The translations under genes and the position numbers were made by a program. The notes under the pieces are model-generated. The model was not told where the DNA came from. It did no database searches and saw nothing but the letters and a program-made list of their open reading frames with translations. Source: Mycobacterium kiyosense (GTDB lineage: Bacteria; Actinomycetota; Actinomycetes; Mycobacteriales; Mycobacteriaceae). Taken from it: a stretch of 64,000 nucleotides of DNA. Of this stretch, positions 45,950-53,673 are shown in pieces. Positions within the stretch are counted from its first letter, which is position 1; each line of letters begins with the position of its first letter. The stretch covers positions 6,200,001 through 6,264,000 of the forward strand of contig AP025179.1 of NCBI GenBank assembly GCA_021654635.1, written 5' to 3'.

Positions 45950-47116
45950 TTACTTGAGTGGGATCCGGTGCGGGACGAATGCCGCGCCGTCGTCGGTGAT
46001 GAGTCCGGCCGTCTCGCGGATGCCGAGTCCCGCCGAGGTATCCCCGACCACCCACGCGCCCAGTGCGGGACGCATGCCGTCGAATTCCGGTAGCGGGTCC
46101 AGTAATTGGTAGACGAAGCCCTCTTCGCCGTAGAAACCGCCGGTGGCGGTCTCCAGGCCGGCGCCTACGACGGTGACGTTGGCGCCTTCCCGGCCCAACT
46201 TGGGTTTACGCACATATTCGGTGAGTTCGTGCGGATCGTCGAGATAAGCCGGTAGCAGGTTCGGGTGTCCTGGATACATTTCCCACAGCACCGCCAGAAT
46301 CGCCTTGTTCGACAACAGCGTCTTCCACAGTGGCTCGATCCACATCGTCTGCGGCAGAGTGGATACCACGCTCTTACCGAATTGGTCATCGAGCACCCAT
46401 TCCCACGGATGCAGCTTGAAGATCGCCTGGATCGGGTCCTCTTCGAGGTCCACGAACCGCTGCAGTGCGGAGTCCCATCCCACGTCCTCGATGAGCAGCC
46501 CGACGGTCGCAAACCCGGCTTCCGCCGCGGTCTCCTGCAGGTAGGTTGTGGTGATCTGATCCTCGCCGGTGGTCTCCACTCCGGACCAGGCGAAATGTAA
46601 CTCGTTGCTGGGCAATATATTACGGACCACTTTCCAGCGATCGACCAGCTGCTCGTGCAACGAGTTCCACTGGTCGTCGTCGGGAAACTTATCTTTGAGC
46701 CAATACCATTGCACGATGGCGGCTTCCAGCAGCGTCGTCGGCGTATCGGCGTTGTACTCGAGCAGCACCGCAGGTCGTTTCCCGTCGTAACGTAAATCGA
46801 AGCGGCCGTACACATGTGGGTCCGAACGGCGCCACGACTCGGCGATGTGTGGCCAACTCCATTCCGGCAGACCAAAATCGGCGTATCGCTCCATCAGGAC
46901 GATCTGCTCGACCGCGTTCAGGCACATCGAGTGCAGCAGCTCGACGTCGGCTTCCAGTGCCAGGATTTCGTCCATCTCGAACTCGTAGTAGACCGATTCG
47001 TCCCAGTACGGGCGGGCAGCACCGGTCGCGTCGCGCGCGGGTGTCCCGTAGACAAGTCCTTGCGATTCGACGATCGCCGGCCAGTTCGGCCGCGGCTGTG
47101 TCCGGCCACGTTTCAC
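45950..47116 (-). CDS. Glutathionylspermidine-synthase-like ATP-grasp ligase
   Basis: 388 residues from GTG 47116, which overlaps the upstream stop (GTGA). It matches the synthetase half of glutathionylspermidine synthase and the YgiC/YjfC group: YWDESVYYEFEMDEI at the start, RFDLRYDG, LLEYNADTPTTLLEAA, LLSNKAILAVLWEMYPGHPNLLPAY, and the ATP-grasp loop YVRKPKLGREGANV. No amidase half is present. Known members form an amide bond between a carboxylate and spermidine. Mycobacteria use mycothiol rather than glutathione, so the acceptor or donor must be something else, perhaps a peptide or the DUF1190 partner. Middle gene of an operon with DUF1190-like and DUF350 genes. Confidence 0.88.
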   Translation of the reverse strand: MKRGRTQPRPNWPAIVESQGLVYGTPARDATGAARPYWDESVYYEFEMDEILALEADVELLHSMCLNAVEQIVLMERYADFGLPEWSWPHIAESWRRSDPHVYGRFDLRYDGKRPAVLLEYNADTPTTLLEAAIVQWYWLKDKFPDDDQWNSLHEQLVDRWKVVRNILPSNELHFAWSGVETTGEDQITTTYLQETAAEAGFATVGLLIEDVGWDSALQRFVDLEEDPIQAIFKLHPWEWVLDDQFGKSVVSTLPQTMWIEPLWKTLLSNKAILAVLWEMYPGHPNLLPAYLDDPHELTEYVRKPKLGREGANVTVVGAGLETATGGFYGEEGFVYQLLDPLPEFDGMRPALGAWVVGDTSAGLGIRETAGLITDDGAAFVPHRIPLK

Positions 47117-47922
47117 GAGCCGCCGCTCCCGCCCTTGCCTCCGCTGCCACCCTTGCCCCCGCTGCCACCCAACCCACCGCGCTGAATGGTGGTGCCCGAC
47201 TTGGTGGTGACGGTGGCCCCCTTGGGGATCGAGGTTGAGCCGCCAATCGGCCGCTGGCCGACCGACCCGGAACTGCCGTAGTAGTAACGGTATTGGTGCC
47301 CGCCCCAGAAGAAGAATCCGTTCAGGCCCGGAGTGTGCCCGGTGCAATAACTGTCGGGGACGATCACCGGCTGACCGCTCGGGTCGTCCTGGACGCACTG
47401 CGCGGTGACGTGCTCGGGCGACAGCAACCAATACCCGACGCCCGCGACCAGACCGACCACCCCGACAGCGGCGGCGGAACCCATCAGGATGCGCTTCTGC
47501 CTCTTGCGTTTGGCCTCGGCGGCCAACCGCGCCTCCTCGGCCTCGCGCTGCTGATCCTCGTACTTCTGCCGAGCACGCAGCTCGGCCGGAGTGGGTGGTC
47601 GCGGCTTGGTGGTGGCCGCGTCCTGAAAATGGACGCTGCCGACGGGTTTGGTGGGCACGTCCGGCTTCGGCGGCTCGCTCGGCTGCAAAGGCCCGCCCGG
47701 CTGCAAAGGTTCGCTCGGCTGCAAAGACCCGCTCGGCTGCAAAGACCCGGTGCCCTCATCGTCCGGGTCGGCCTTCCCGTGCGGCATCACCCTGGGCGGC
47801 GGATCAGCCTTACCGGGTCCGCTCTTGTCGGGCCGGTTCGCCCCGAACGCACCCCGGCGGGGCCCACTTGGCGTGGCTCCGCCGTCCTCAGCGTCCTCAG
47901 GCGAACCTGGATCTGACCCCAC
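47113..47922 (-). CDS. DUF1190-like (YgiB/YjfM) membrane-anchored protein
   Basis: 269 residues from GTG 47922, chosen for GGAGGACA about 6 bp upstream; an ATG at 47988 would add 22 residues. Cytoplasmic N-terminal 140 residues are Pro/Lys-rich with LQP(S/G) repeats and a coiled stretch (LRARQKYEDQQREAEEARLA), then one membrane helix (MGSAAAVGVVGLVAGVGYWLL), then a C-terminal domain like DUF1190: CVQDD, DSYCTG, GGHQYRYYYG and a Gly-rich tail with QRGGLGGSGGKGG. The repeated Gly-Gly-Lys/Ser tail could be a site for ligation by the downstream ATP-grasp enzyme (inference). First gene of the operon. Confidence 0.75.
   Translation of the reverse strand: MGSDPGSPEDAEDGGATPSGPRRGAFGANRPDKSGPGKADPPPRVMPHGKADPDDEGTGSLQPSGSLQPSEPLQPGGPLQPSEPPKPDVPTKPVGSVHFQDAATTKPRPPTPAELRARQKYEDQQREAEEARLAAEAKRKRQKRILMGSAAAVGVVGLVAGVGYWLLSPEHVTAQCVQDDPSGQPVIVPDSYCTGHTPGLNGFFFWGGHQYRYYYGSSGSVGQRPIGGSTSIPKGATVTTKSGTTIQRGGLGGSGGKGGSGGKGGSGGS
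47681..47752 (-). repeat. Four 18-bp repeats encoding LQPxxP units
   Basis: Four consecutive 18-bp units beginning GGCTGCAAAG on the plus strand (47681, 47699, 47717, 47735). They code for six-residue Leu-Gln-Pro units in the cytoplasmic linker of the DUF1190-like protein. Near-identity of the units suggests recent duplication. Confidence 0.85.
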
Positions 47923-48006
47923 TACCTGTCCTCCGGCCCATTCCGGTCGCAATCCGGCCGATACGCGAACACGCGGGCAGTCTCCCACATCTCGGGAGCA
48001 AAATCG

Positions 48007-48837
48007 TCAAGTCCACCAACGCTCGAGCACGCGCGCCACACCGTCTTCGCTGTTGGGGGCCGTCACTTCGTCGGCGGCGGCCCGCGCGTCGGGGTGCGCG
48101 TTGCCCATCGCCACCCCCAAACCCGCCTTCAGCAGCATCGGGATGTCGTTGGGCATGTCGCCGAAGGTGACCGCATCGGCGATGTCGAGTCCCAGCGGTT
48201 CGGCGACCTCGCTCAGCCCGCTGGCCTTGCTGATGCCGCGCGGCACGATCTCGAGCAAACCGTTGTTGGTGGAGTACGTCAGGTCACCCTCATCGCCGAT
48301 GTGTCCGGCCATCGCGGCCGCCATTTCCGCGCTGGACGCGCCGGCCATGCGGATCAGCAGCTTGATCGCCGGCGCGCTGAGCAGGTCCTCGAAAGACACC
48401 TCGGTGTTGTCCGGGTTGAGCCAGGCGTGTTCGTAACCCGGCGAGCTGACGAACTGCGGGGTCGCCGAGTCGTGCGCGCGTTCCCCGATCCGCTCGACCG
48501 CCAACCCGGCACCCGGAATGACGCGCCGGGTGATGTCGGCCAGCGCAGCCAGCGTCTCGACGGACAGCGTGCGCGCGGCGACCACCCGGTCGTGCTGGGG
48601 GTCGTAGATGACGGCGCCATTGGCACAGACCGCCATCGGGGCGAACCCAAGGGCCTCGACGACCGGTCGGACCCAGCGCGGCGGACGGCCCGAGGCCAGC
48701 ACGAACTGTGCACCGTCGGCGACCGCGGCCAGCACCGCCGCGCGGGTACGCGGGGTGAGGGTCTCGTCCTCGTTGAACAGGGTGCCGTCGACGTCGCACC
48801 CGATGAGCGCAGGCTTACGGCCGGCGGGTGTCGTCAG
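48007..48837 (-). CDS. HAD-superfamily (Cof-type) phosphatase, Rv3813c-like
   Basis: 276 residues if read from CTG 48837. HAD motif I is GCDVDGTLFNEDETLT near residue 13, motif II in VLASGRPPRW, and motif IV in AVTFGDMPNDIPML; the cap insertion is of the Cof type. It likely removes phosphate from a small sugar or nucleotide phosphate. The first conventional start (GTG 48735) lies after motif I and would give an inactive protein. The frame before motif I has no ATG, GTG or TTG, but a CTG at 48837 overlaps the upstream stop as CTGA, mirroring the ATGA overlaps of this locus. So either a CTG start or a sequence error. Confidence 0.82.
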   Translation of the reverse strand: MTTPAGRKPALIGCDVDGTLFNEDETLTPRTRAAVLAAVADGAQFVLASGRPPRWVRPVVEALGFAPMAVCANGAVIYDPQHDRVVAARTLSVETLAALADITRRVIPGAGLAVERIGERAHDSATPQFVSSPGYEHAWLNPDNTEVSFEDLLSAPAIKLLIRMAGASSAEMAAAMAGHIGDEGDLTYSTNNGLLEIVPRGISKASGLSEVAEPLGLDIADAVTFGDMPNDIPMLLKAGLGVAMGNAHPDARAAADEVTAPNSEDGVARVLERWWT

Positions 48838-49619
48838 CTTGGTCCGCCCTTTTTCGGATTTTTCGAGGTGACGCCGTCGTAGCCGAGCTTTTGTGCGCGC
48901 TCGGCCAACTCGGCGATCCGGAACTCTTTGGACTCGTCCGGGGTCGGCGCGCTGCCGCCCAAGCGCCGCGGTACCCAGTACTCACCCTCCGGATGCGGAT
49001 ACTGCTCCTGCACCCAGTGCAGCATCGCCTCCATCGCCTGCCGCAGTACGGCGTTGAACTCCTCGGGAGTCCCCTGCGGCCACAGCGGCCGGCCGATCGC
49101 GGCGGTGATCGGCACCTTGCTGCGGAACAGCTTCTTCGGGTGGTCTTTGGGCCAGATCCGGTGCGCACCCCAGACGATCATCGGGATGATCGGCACTTGC
49201 GCCTCGATCGCCATCCGGGCCGCCCCGGTCTTGAATTCGCGGAGTTCGAAACTGCGGCTGATGGTCGCCTCCGGGTGGACTCCGACGAGTTCGCCCTCAC
49301 GCAGGCGTTGCACCGCCACCGCATAGGCCTCGGCGCCCATGGTCCGATCCACCGGGATGAGCTGAATGTGCTTGATCACGTAGTTGACGGCTTTCACGTC
49401 CGCCATCTCGGCTTTGATCATGAACCGCAGTCGCCTCTTGCGCTCCTTGGCGGCCAGCGACGCGGGAATCCAGTCCACGTAACTCGTGTGGTTGAGCGCG
49501 ATGATCGCCCCGCCGCGCTCGGGAATGTTTTCCAGACCCTGATAGGTGATCTTGTTGCCGTTCAACGCCACGACGGACGGAACGAGATATTCCAGCATTC
49601 GGAAGACCGGCTCAGCCAT
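48834..49619 (-). CDS. 1-acyl-glycerol-3-phosphate acyltransferase family (PlsC), Rv3814c-like
   Basis: 261 residues. HX4D motif in LNHTSYVDWIPASL, second block VDRTMGAEAYAVAV, third HPEATISRSFELREFK, fourth VPIIPMIVWGAHR. These are the four PlsC/LPLAT blocks, so it transfers an acyl chain to a lysophosphatidic acid or related acceptor at the membrane. One of three tandem paralogues that share about half of their residues by eye. Its stop overlaps the HAD gene start. Substrate differences among the three are unknown. Confidence 0.9.
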   Translation of the reverse strand: MAEPVFRMLEYLVPSVVALNGNKITYQGLENIPERGGAIIALNHTSYVDWIPASLAAKERKRRLRFMIKAEMADVKAVNYVIKHIQLIPVDRTMGAEAYAVAVQRLREGELVGVHPEATISRSFELREFKTGAARMAIEAQVPIIPMIVWGAHRIWPKDHPKKLFRSKVPITAAIGRPLWPQGTPEEFNAVLRQAMEAMLHWVQEQYPHPEGEYWVPRRLGGSAPTPDESKEFRIAELAERAQKLGYDGVTSKNPKKGGPS

Positions 49620-49640
49620 TGCTCGACTCTCCTTCTACCC

Positions 49641-50399
49641 CTAACTCGACCGATGCGGTGCCCGACCGGCGGCCCTCGCCGCGGTCTCCTCAGCGTCCAT
49701 CTGCGCAGCCTCCTCCAGCGTCGGCGCGGAACCGCCGAGACGGCACGGCACCCAATTTTCACCGGCGGGATGAGGATAGTTCTGCTGGACTTGGTGCAGC
49801 AGCGAAGTCATCGCGTCGTGCAGCTGTTGGTTCGTCACCGTGACGTCGGGATCGGGCAGCAGCGGCCGACCTATCGCGACGGTGATCGGCACCTTGTGGT
49901 GGCCGATGCGTCGCGGCAGGCCCTTGGTCCAGATGCGTTGGGAACCCCAGACGATCACCGGCACTATCGGCACGCCGGCTTCGACGGACATCCGGGCGGC
50001 GCCGGTCTTGAAGTCTTTGAGCTCGAAGCTGCGGCTGATCGTGGCTTCCGGGAAGACGGCGACCGCCTCTCCCTCCCGCAGTCGCTCGACCGCGGCGGCA
50101 TACGCGCCGGCGCCGGCGCTGCGGTCGACCGGAATCGCCCGGTTGTGTTTCATCATGAAGTTGACGATCTTCACCTGCTGCATCTCGACCTTGACCATGG
50201 GCCGCACCCGTCGGCCCCCCGGCCGGCGAAATGCCAGCGCGGCCAGTGCCCAGTCGATATAGCTGGTGTGGTTGATCGCGACCACGCAGCCGCCGTGGGC
50301 CGGGATGTTCTCCTCGCCGAGGTAGGTGACGCGGCTTCCGGTGAGACGGAGAAACATCCTCGAGACGAACTCACTGGCGCGGTAGACGGGTTCGGCCAC
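49641..50399 (-). CDS. PlsC-family acyltransferase, Rv3815c-like
   Basis: 252 residues. LPLAT blocks: INHTSYIDWALAAL (HX4D), VDRSAGAGAYAAAV, FPEATISRSFELKDFK, VPIVPVIVWGSQR. Middle copy of the three tandem acyltransferases, 21 bp before the next and 3 bp after the previous gene. Like its neighbours it ends in a charged tail with WVPCRLGGSAPTLEEA, a conserved mark of this mycobacterial group. Confidence 0.9.
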   Translation of the reverse strand: MAEPVYRASEFVSRMFLRLTGSRVTYLGEENIPAHGGCVVAINHTSYIDWALAALAFRRPGGRRVRPMVKVEMQQVKIVNFMMKHNRAIPVDRSAGAGAYAAAVERLREGEAVAVFPEATISRSFELKDFKTGAARMSVEAGVPIVPVIVWGSQRIWTKGLPRRIGHHKVPITVAIGRPLLPDPDVTVTNQQLHDAMTSLLHQVQQNYPHPAGENWVPCRLGGSAPTLEEAAQMDAEETAARAAGRAPHRSS

Positions 50400-50402
50400 G
50401 GG

Positions 50403-51182
50403 TCACTGCTCCGGTGATCTGGTGGGATGTGCCCGCTCGGCTCGCAACGCCGCTTTCTGCGCTGCTTCCTCGGCGTCCAGCTGCGCCGCCTCGGCCAGCG
50501 AGGGGGCACCGCCGCCCAGCCGGCGCGGCACCCAGAATTCGCCGGCCGGGTGTGGCCCGTACTGCTCTTGCGCGCGGATCAGCAAATGCTGCATCCGGGA
50601 ACGCAGCAGGCTGTTGAGTTCGGCGACGGGCAGTGTCGGGGCGATCGGCTCGCCGACGATGATCTGGATCGGCACCTTGGGTCGGTAGATCTTCTTGGGG
50701 TGATCCTTCGTCCAGATCCGCTGCGCGCCCCAGACGATGTGCGGGACGATGGGCACCCCGGCGTCGACGGCCATCCGCGCGGCCCCGGACTTGAATTCCT
50801 TGATCTCGAAGCTGCGACTGATCGTCGCTTCCGGGTAGACGCCGACCAGTTCACCGGCCTTGAGGTTCTCCACGGCAGCGCTGTAGGAAGCCGCCCCGCT
50901 GTCGCGGTCCACCGGAATATGCCGGAAAGCGCGCATCAGCGGCCCGGTTATCTTGTGATCGAATACCTCTTGCTTGGCCATGAACCGCACCTTGCGACCG
51001 AGGCCCTGGCGGTAGGCCGGCAGACCCGCCAGCATGAAGTCCAAATAGCCGGTGTGGTTGATTGCGACCACGGCGCCGCCGCTGGTCGGCAGGTTCTCCA
51101 CGCCGGTCACCGAGATCTTGAGGCCCTGCAGGCGAAAGATCATCCGGGCGAGCGTGATGGCAGTGCCGTATGCGGGTTCCAC
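50403..51182 (-). CDS. PlsC-family acyltransferase, Rv3816c-like
   Basis: 259 residues, first gene of the acyltransferase run. LPLAT blocks: INHTGYLDFMLAGL (HX4D), VDRDSGAASYSAAV, YPEATISRSFEIKEFK, VPIVPHIVWGAQR; C-terminal WVPRRLGGGAPSLAEA. The HTGYLDF variant keeps the catalytic His and Asp. It starts about 70 bp from the divergent truncated phosphotransferase. Confidence 0.9.
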   Translation of the reverse strand: MEPAYGTAITLARMIFRLQGLKISVTGVENLPTSGGAVVAINHTGYLDFMLAGLPAYRQGLGRKVRFMAKQEVFDHKITGPLMRAFRHIPVDRDSGAASYSAAVENLKAGELVGVYPEATISRSFEIKEFKSGAARMAVDAGVPIVPHIVWGAQRIWTKDHPKKIYRPKVPIQIIVGEPIAPTLPVAELNSLLRSRMQHLLIRAQEQYGPHPAGEFWVPRRLGGGAPSLAEAAQLDAEEAAQKAALRAERAHPTRSPEQ

Positions 51183-51251
51183 AGCAATTCAGCCTAGTGC
51201 TCCAACCCGACGAGCGGCCCAAGTGGCAAAGAAAGGCGGAGTGAAGCGCTG

Positions 51252-51614
51252 GTGTATCCCGAGTCCCCGCGTCCGTTCGACTGGTCGGTGCAGACCCGGT
51301 TGCCCCTCCTGCATCCCGCGCACCGGGCGAACCTGCCGGAGCCGCCGCCGGTCGATCGGCTGGTGGTCTGTCACGGCGACGCGTGCGCTCCCAACACCTT
51401 GATCGACGACGTCGGTCGCTATTGCCGGCAGGTGGACCTAGGCGAGCCCGGGGTGGCCGACCGGCGGGCCGATCTGGCGGTGGCAACGCTGTCGTTGGGC
51501 TGGAACTTTCCCGGCCGCGATTGGGAGCCGGACTTCTTCGCCGCCTACGGTGTGGACCCCGACCCGCTGCGGATCGACTACTACCGGCGGCTGTGCCAGG
51601 ACCCTGACCTCTGA
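51252..51614 (+). pseudogene. APH-family phosphotransferase remnant (C-terminal half of Rv3817-like)
   Basis: 120 residues from GTG 51252. It keeps the catalytic loop VVCHGDACAPNTLIDD (HGDxxxxN) and the following VDLGEPGVADRRADLAVA, but the N-terminal kinase lobe with the ATP-binding Lys is missing. Only 70 bp separate it from the divergent acyltransferase, too little for the lost 130 or so residues in any frame. So this is a 5'-truncated gene, not a frameshift. In Mtb the full gene (about 251 residues) lies here. The remnant should not bind ATP on its own. Confidence 0.75.
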
Positions 51615-51652
51615 ACCAAGCTAAGCTCAGGGCTGGTATTACAGCCACCCGG

Positions 51653-53236
51653 ATGGCTGAACGAAAGGTATTTGTGCAGGTCACCAGCGTCGGCCACGCC
51701 GGCTTTCTGATCCAGACCGCCGCGGGCAGCATTCTGTGCGACCCGTGGGTCAACCCCGCCTACTTCGCCTCGTGGGTGCCGTTCCCGGACAACCGCGAGC
51801 TGGACTGGGACGCCCTCGGCGACTGCGACTACCTCTACGTCTCGCACCTGCACAAGGACCACTTCGACGCCAAGCTGCTGGCCGAGCACGTCAACAAGGA
51901 TGCACTGGTGCTGCTGCCCGACTTCCCGGTGCCCGACCTGCGCCACGAGTTCGAGAAGCTGGGGTTTCACCGGTTCTTCGAAACCACCGACTCCGTCCGG
52001 CACCGGGTGTCGGGGCCCAAGGGCGACCTCGACGTGATGATCATCGCGCTGCGCGCGCCCGCCGACGGCCCGATCGGCGACTCGGCGCTGGTGGTGTCCG
52101 ACGGCGAGACCACCCTGTTCAACATGAACGACGCGCGACCTGTCGATCTGGACGTGCTGGCCGCCGATTTCGGCGCGATCGACGTGCACCTGCTGCAGTA
52201 TTCGGGCGCGATCTGGTACCCGATGGTCTACGACATGCCGGCCCGCGCCAAAGAGGCGTTCGGTATCCAGAAGCGGCAGCGACAGATGGACCGCGCCCGC
52301 CAGTACATCGCCCAGGTGGGTGCGACGTGGGTGGTGCCGTCGGCCGGGCCGCCCTGTTTCCTGGACGCCGAGTTGCGGCACCTCAACGACGACCACGGCG
52401 ACCCGGCCAACATCTTCCCCGACCAGCTGGTGTTCCTGGACCAGATGCGCAGCCACGCACACGACGGTGACCGGTCCAAAGGCCTGTTGATGATCCCGGG
52501 GTCGGTCGCCGACTTCACGGGCTCGACGCTGAATTCGCTGCACCACCCGCTGCCCACCGAGCAGGTCGAGGCTATCTTCACCACCGGTAAAGCCGCTTAC
52601 ATCGAGGACTTCGCGCAGCGGATGGCGCCGGTGCTGGCCGCCGAGAAGGCCACCTGGGCCCCCGCTACCGGCGAACCGCTGCTGGAGCCGTTGCGCGCCT
52701 TGTTCGAGCCGATCATGCTGCAGAGCGACGAGATCTGCGACGGCATCGGATACCCGGTGGAGTTGGTCATCGGCCCCGAAACAGTGGTCCTGGACTTTCC
52801 GAAACGTGCTGTGCGGGAAAGCATTCCCGACGAGAAGTTCCGCTACGGGTTCGCGATCGAGCCAGAGCTGGTGCGTACGGTGCTGCGCGACAAGGAGCCG
52901 GACTGGGTCAACACCATCTTCCTGTCGACTCGTTTCCGGGCCTGGCGCGTCGGCGGTTACAACGAATACCTGTACACCTTCTTCAAGTGCCTGACCGACG
53001 AGCGCATCGCCTACGCCGACGGCTGGTTCGCCGAATCGCACGACGATTCCGCGTCGATCACGTTGGACGGGTGGCAGATTCAGCGTCGCTGTCCGCACTT
53101 GAAAGCGGACTTGTCCAAATTCGGTGTGATCGAAGGTAATACGCTGACCTGCAATCTGCACGGCTGGCAGTGGCGCCTCGACGACGGCCGCTGCCTGACC
53201 ACCCGGGGGCACGAGCTGCGGAGCTGCCGGGCATGA
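51653..53236 (+). CDS. Metallo-beta-lactamase-fold / Rieske [2Fe-2S] protein, Rv3818-like
   Basis: 527 residues. N-terminal MBL-like domain with SHLHKDHFDAK (HxHxDH metal motif) after GHAGFLIQTAAGSILCDPW; C-terminal Rieske cluster motif CPHLKADLS then CNLHGW (CxH, CxxH). This order recalls CMP-N-acetylneuraminate hydroxylase-type enzymes, an oxygenase using a diiron MBL domain and a Rieske centre. The substrate in mycobacteria is unknown. It overlaps the next small gene by 4 bp (ATGA), so the two likely work together. Confidence 0.9.
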   Translation: MAERKVFVQVTSVGHAGFLIQTAAGSILCDPWVNPAYFASWVPFPDNRELDWDALGDCDYLYVSHLHKDHFDAKLLAEHVNKDALVLLPDFPVPDLRHEFEKLGFHRFFETTDSVRHRVSGPKGDLDVMIIALRAPADGPIGDSALVVSDGETTLFNMNDARPVDLDVLAADFGAIDVHLLQYSGAIWYPMVYDMPARAKEAFGIQKRQRQMDRARQYIAQVGATWVVPSAGPPCFLDAELRHLNDDHGDPANIFPDQLVFLDQMRSHAHDGDRSKGLLMIPGSVADFTGSTLNSLHHPLPTEQVEAIFTTGKAAYIEDFAQRMAPVLAAEKATWAPATGEPLLEPLRALFEPIMLQSDEICDGIGYPVELVIGPETVVLDFPKRAVRESIPDEKFRYGFAIEPELVRTVLRDKEPDWVNTIFLSTRFRAWRVGGYNEYLYTFFKCLTDERIAYADGWFAESHDDSASITLDGWQIQRRCPHLKADLSKFGVIEGNTLTCNLHGWQWRLDDGRCLTTRGHELRSCRA

Positions 53237-53571
53237 GCACGATGGCCGACCTGTGTTACGACGACGGCGTCGTCCAGTTGGACCGCGCGGCTCTGACGTT
53301 GCGCCGCTACCACTTTCCGTCCGGCACGGCGAAGGTGATCGGTTTGGACCAGATCCGTTCGTACAAGGCCGAAGACCTCGGCCTGTTCACCTGCCGGTTC
53401 AACATCTGGGGCAGCCCGGACCTGCGCCGCTGGCTACCGCTGGATCTCTACCGTCCGCTCAAGTCGACGCTGATCACCCTCGACATTCCCGGGTCGAAGC
53501 CCGCATTCACTCCGGCGCGGCCCGAGGAGTTCCTGGCCTGTCTGGACGAACTGCTGGCCGCCCGCGGTTGA
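53233..53571 (+). CDS. Small conserved protein, Rv3819-like
   Basis: 112 residues, starting at the ATG that overlaps the Rieske gene stop. Contains FPSGTAKVIGLDQIRSYKAE and a WGSPDLRRWLPLD segment; looks like a small PH-like beta barrel (my inference). No catalytic motif seen. Translational coupling suggests a role with the Rieske protein. It is followed directly by the convergent FAD dehydrogenase; in Mtb the sulfolipid cluster begins after this gene. Confidence 0.8.
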   Translation: MSTMADLCYDDGVVQLDRAALTLRRYHFPSGTAKVIGLDQIRSYKAEDLGLFTCRFNIWGSPDLRRWLPLDLYRPLKSTLITLDIPGSKPAFTPARPEEFLACLDELLAARG

Positions 53572-53673
53572 TTTCCCGTGGCCGGCCGGCTCGGCTCGCG
53601 TGAGCACAGGGCGATTTCCGGGCCCGATTTCCGCCCACATTTCACGCGAGGCGTGAGCTCGACGCCGGGGCGG

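Noticed and set aside
45457..47922. Antiphage defence operon
   Set aside because: No nuclease, helicase, TIR or other effector belongs to the operon, and the families fit metabolite or peptide ligation better.
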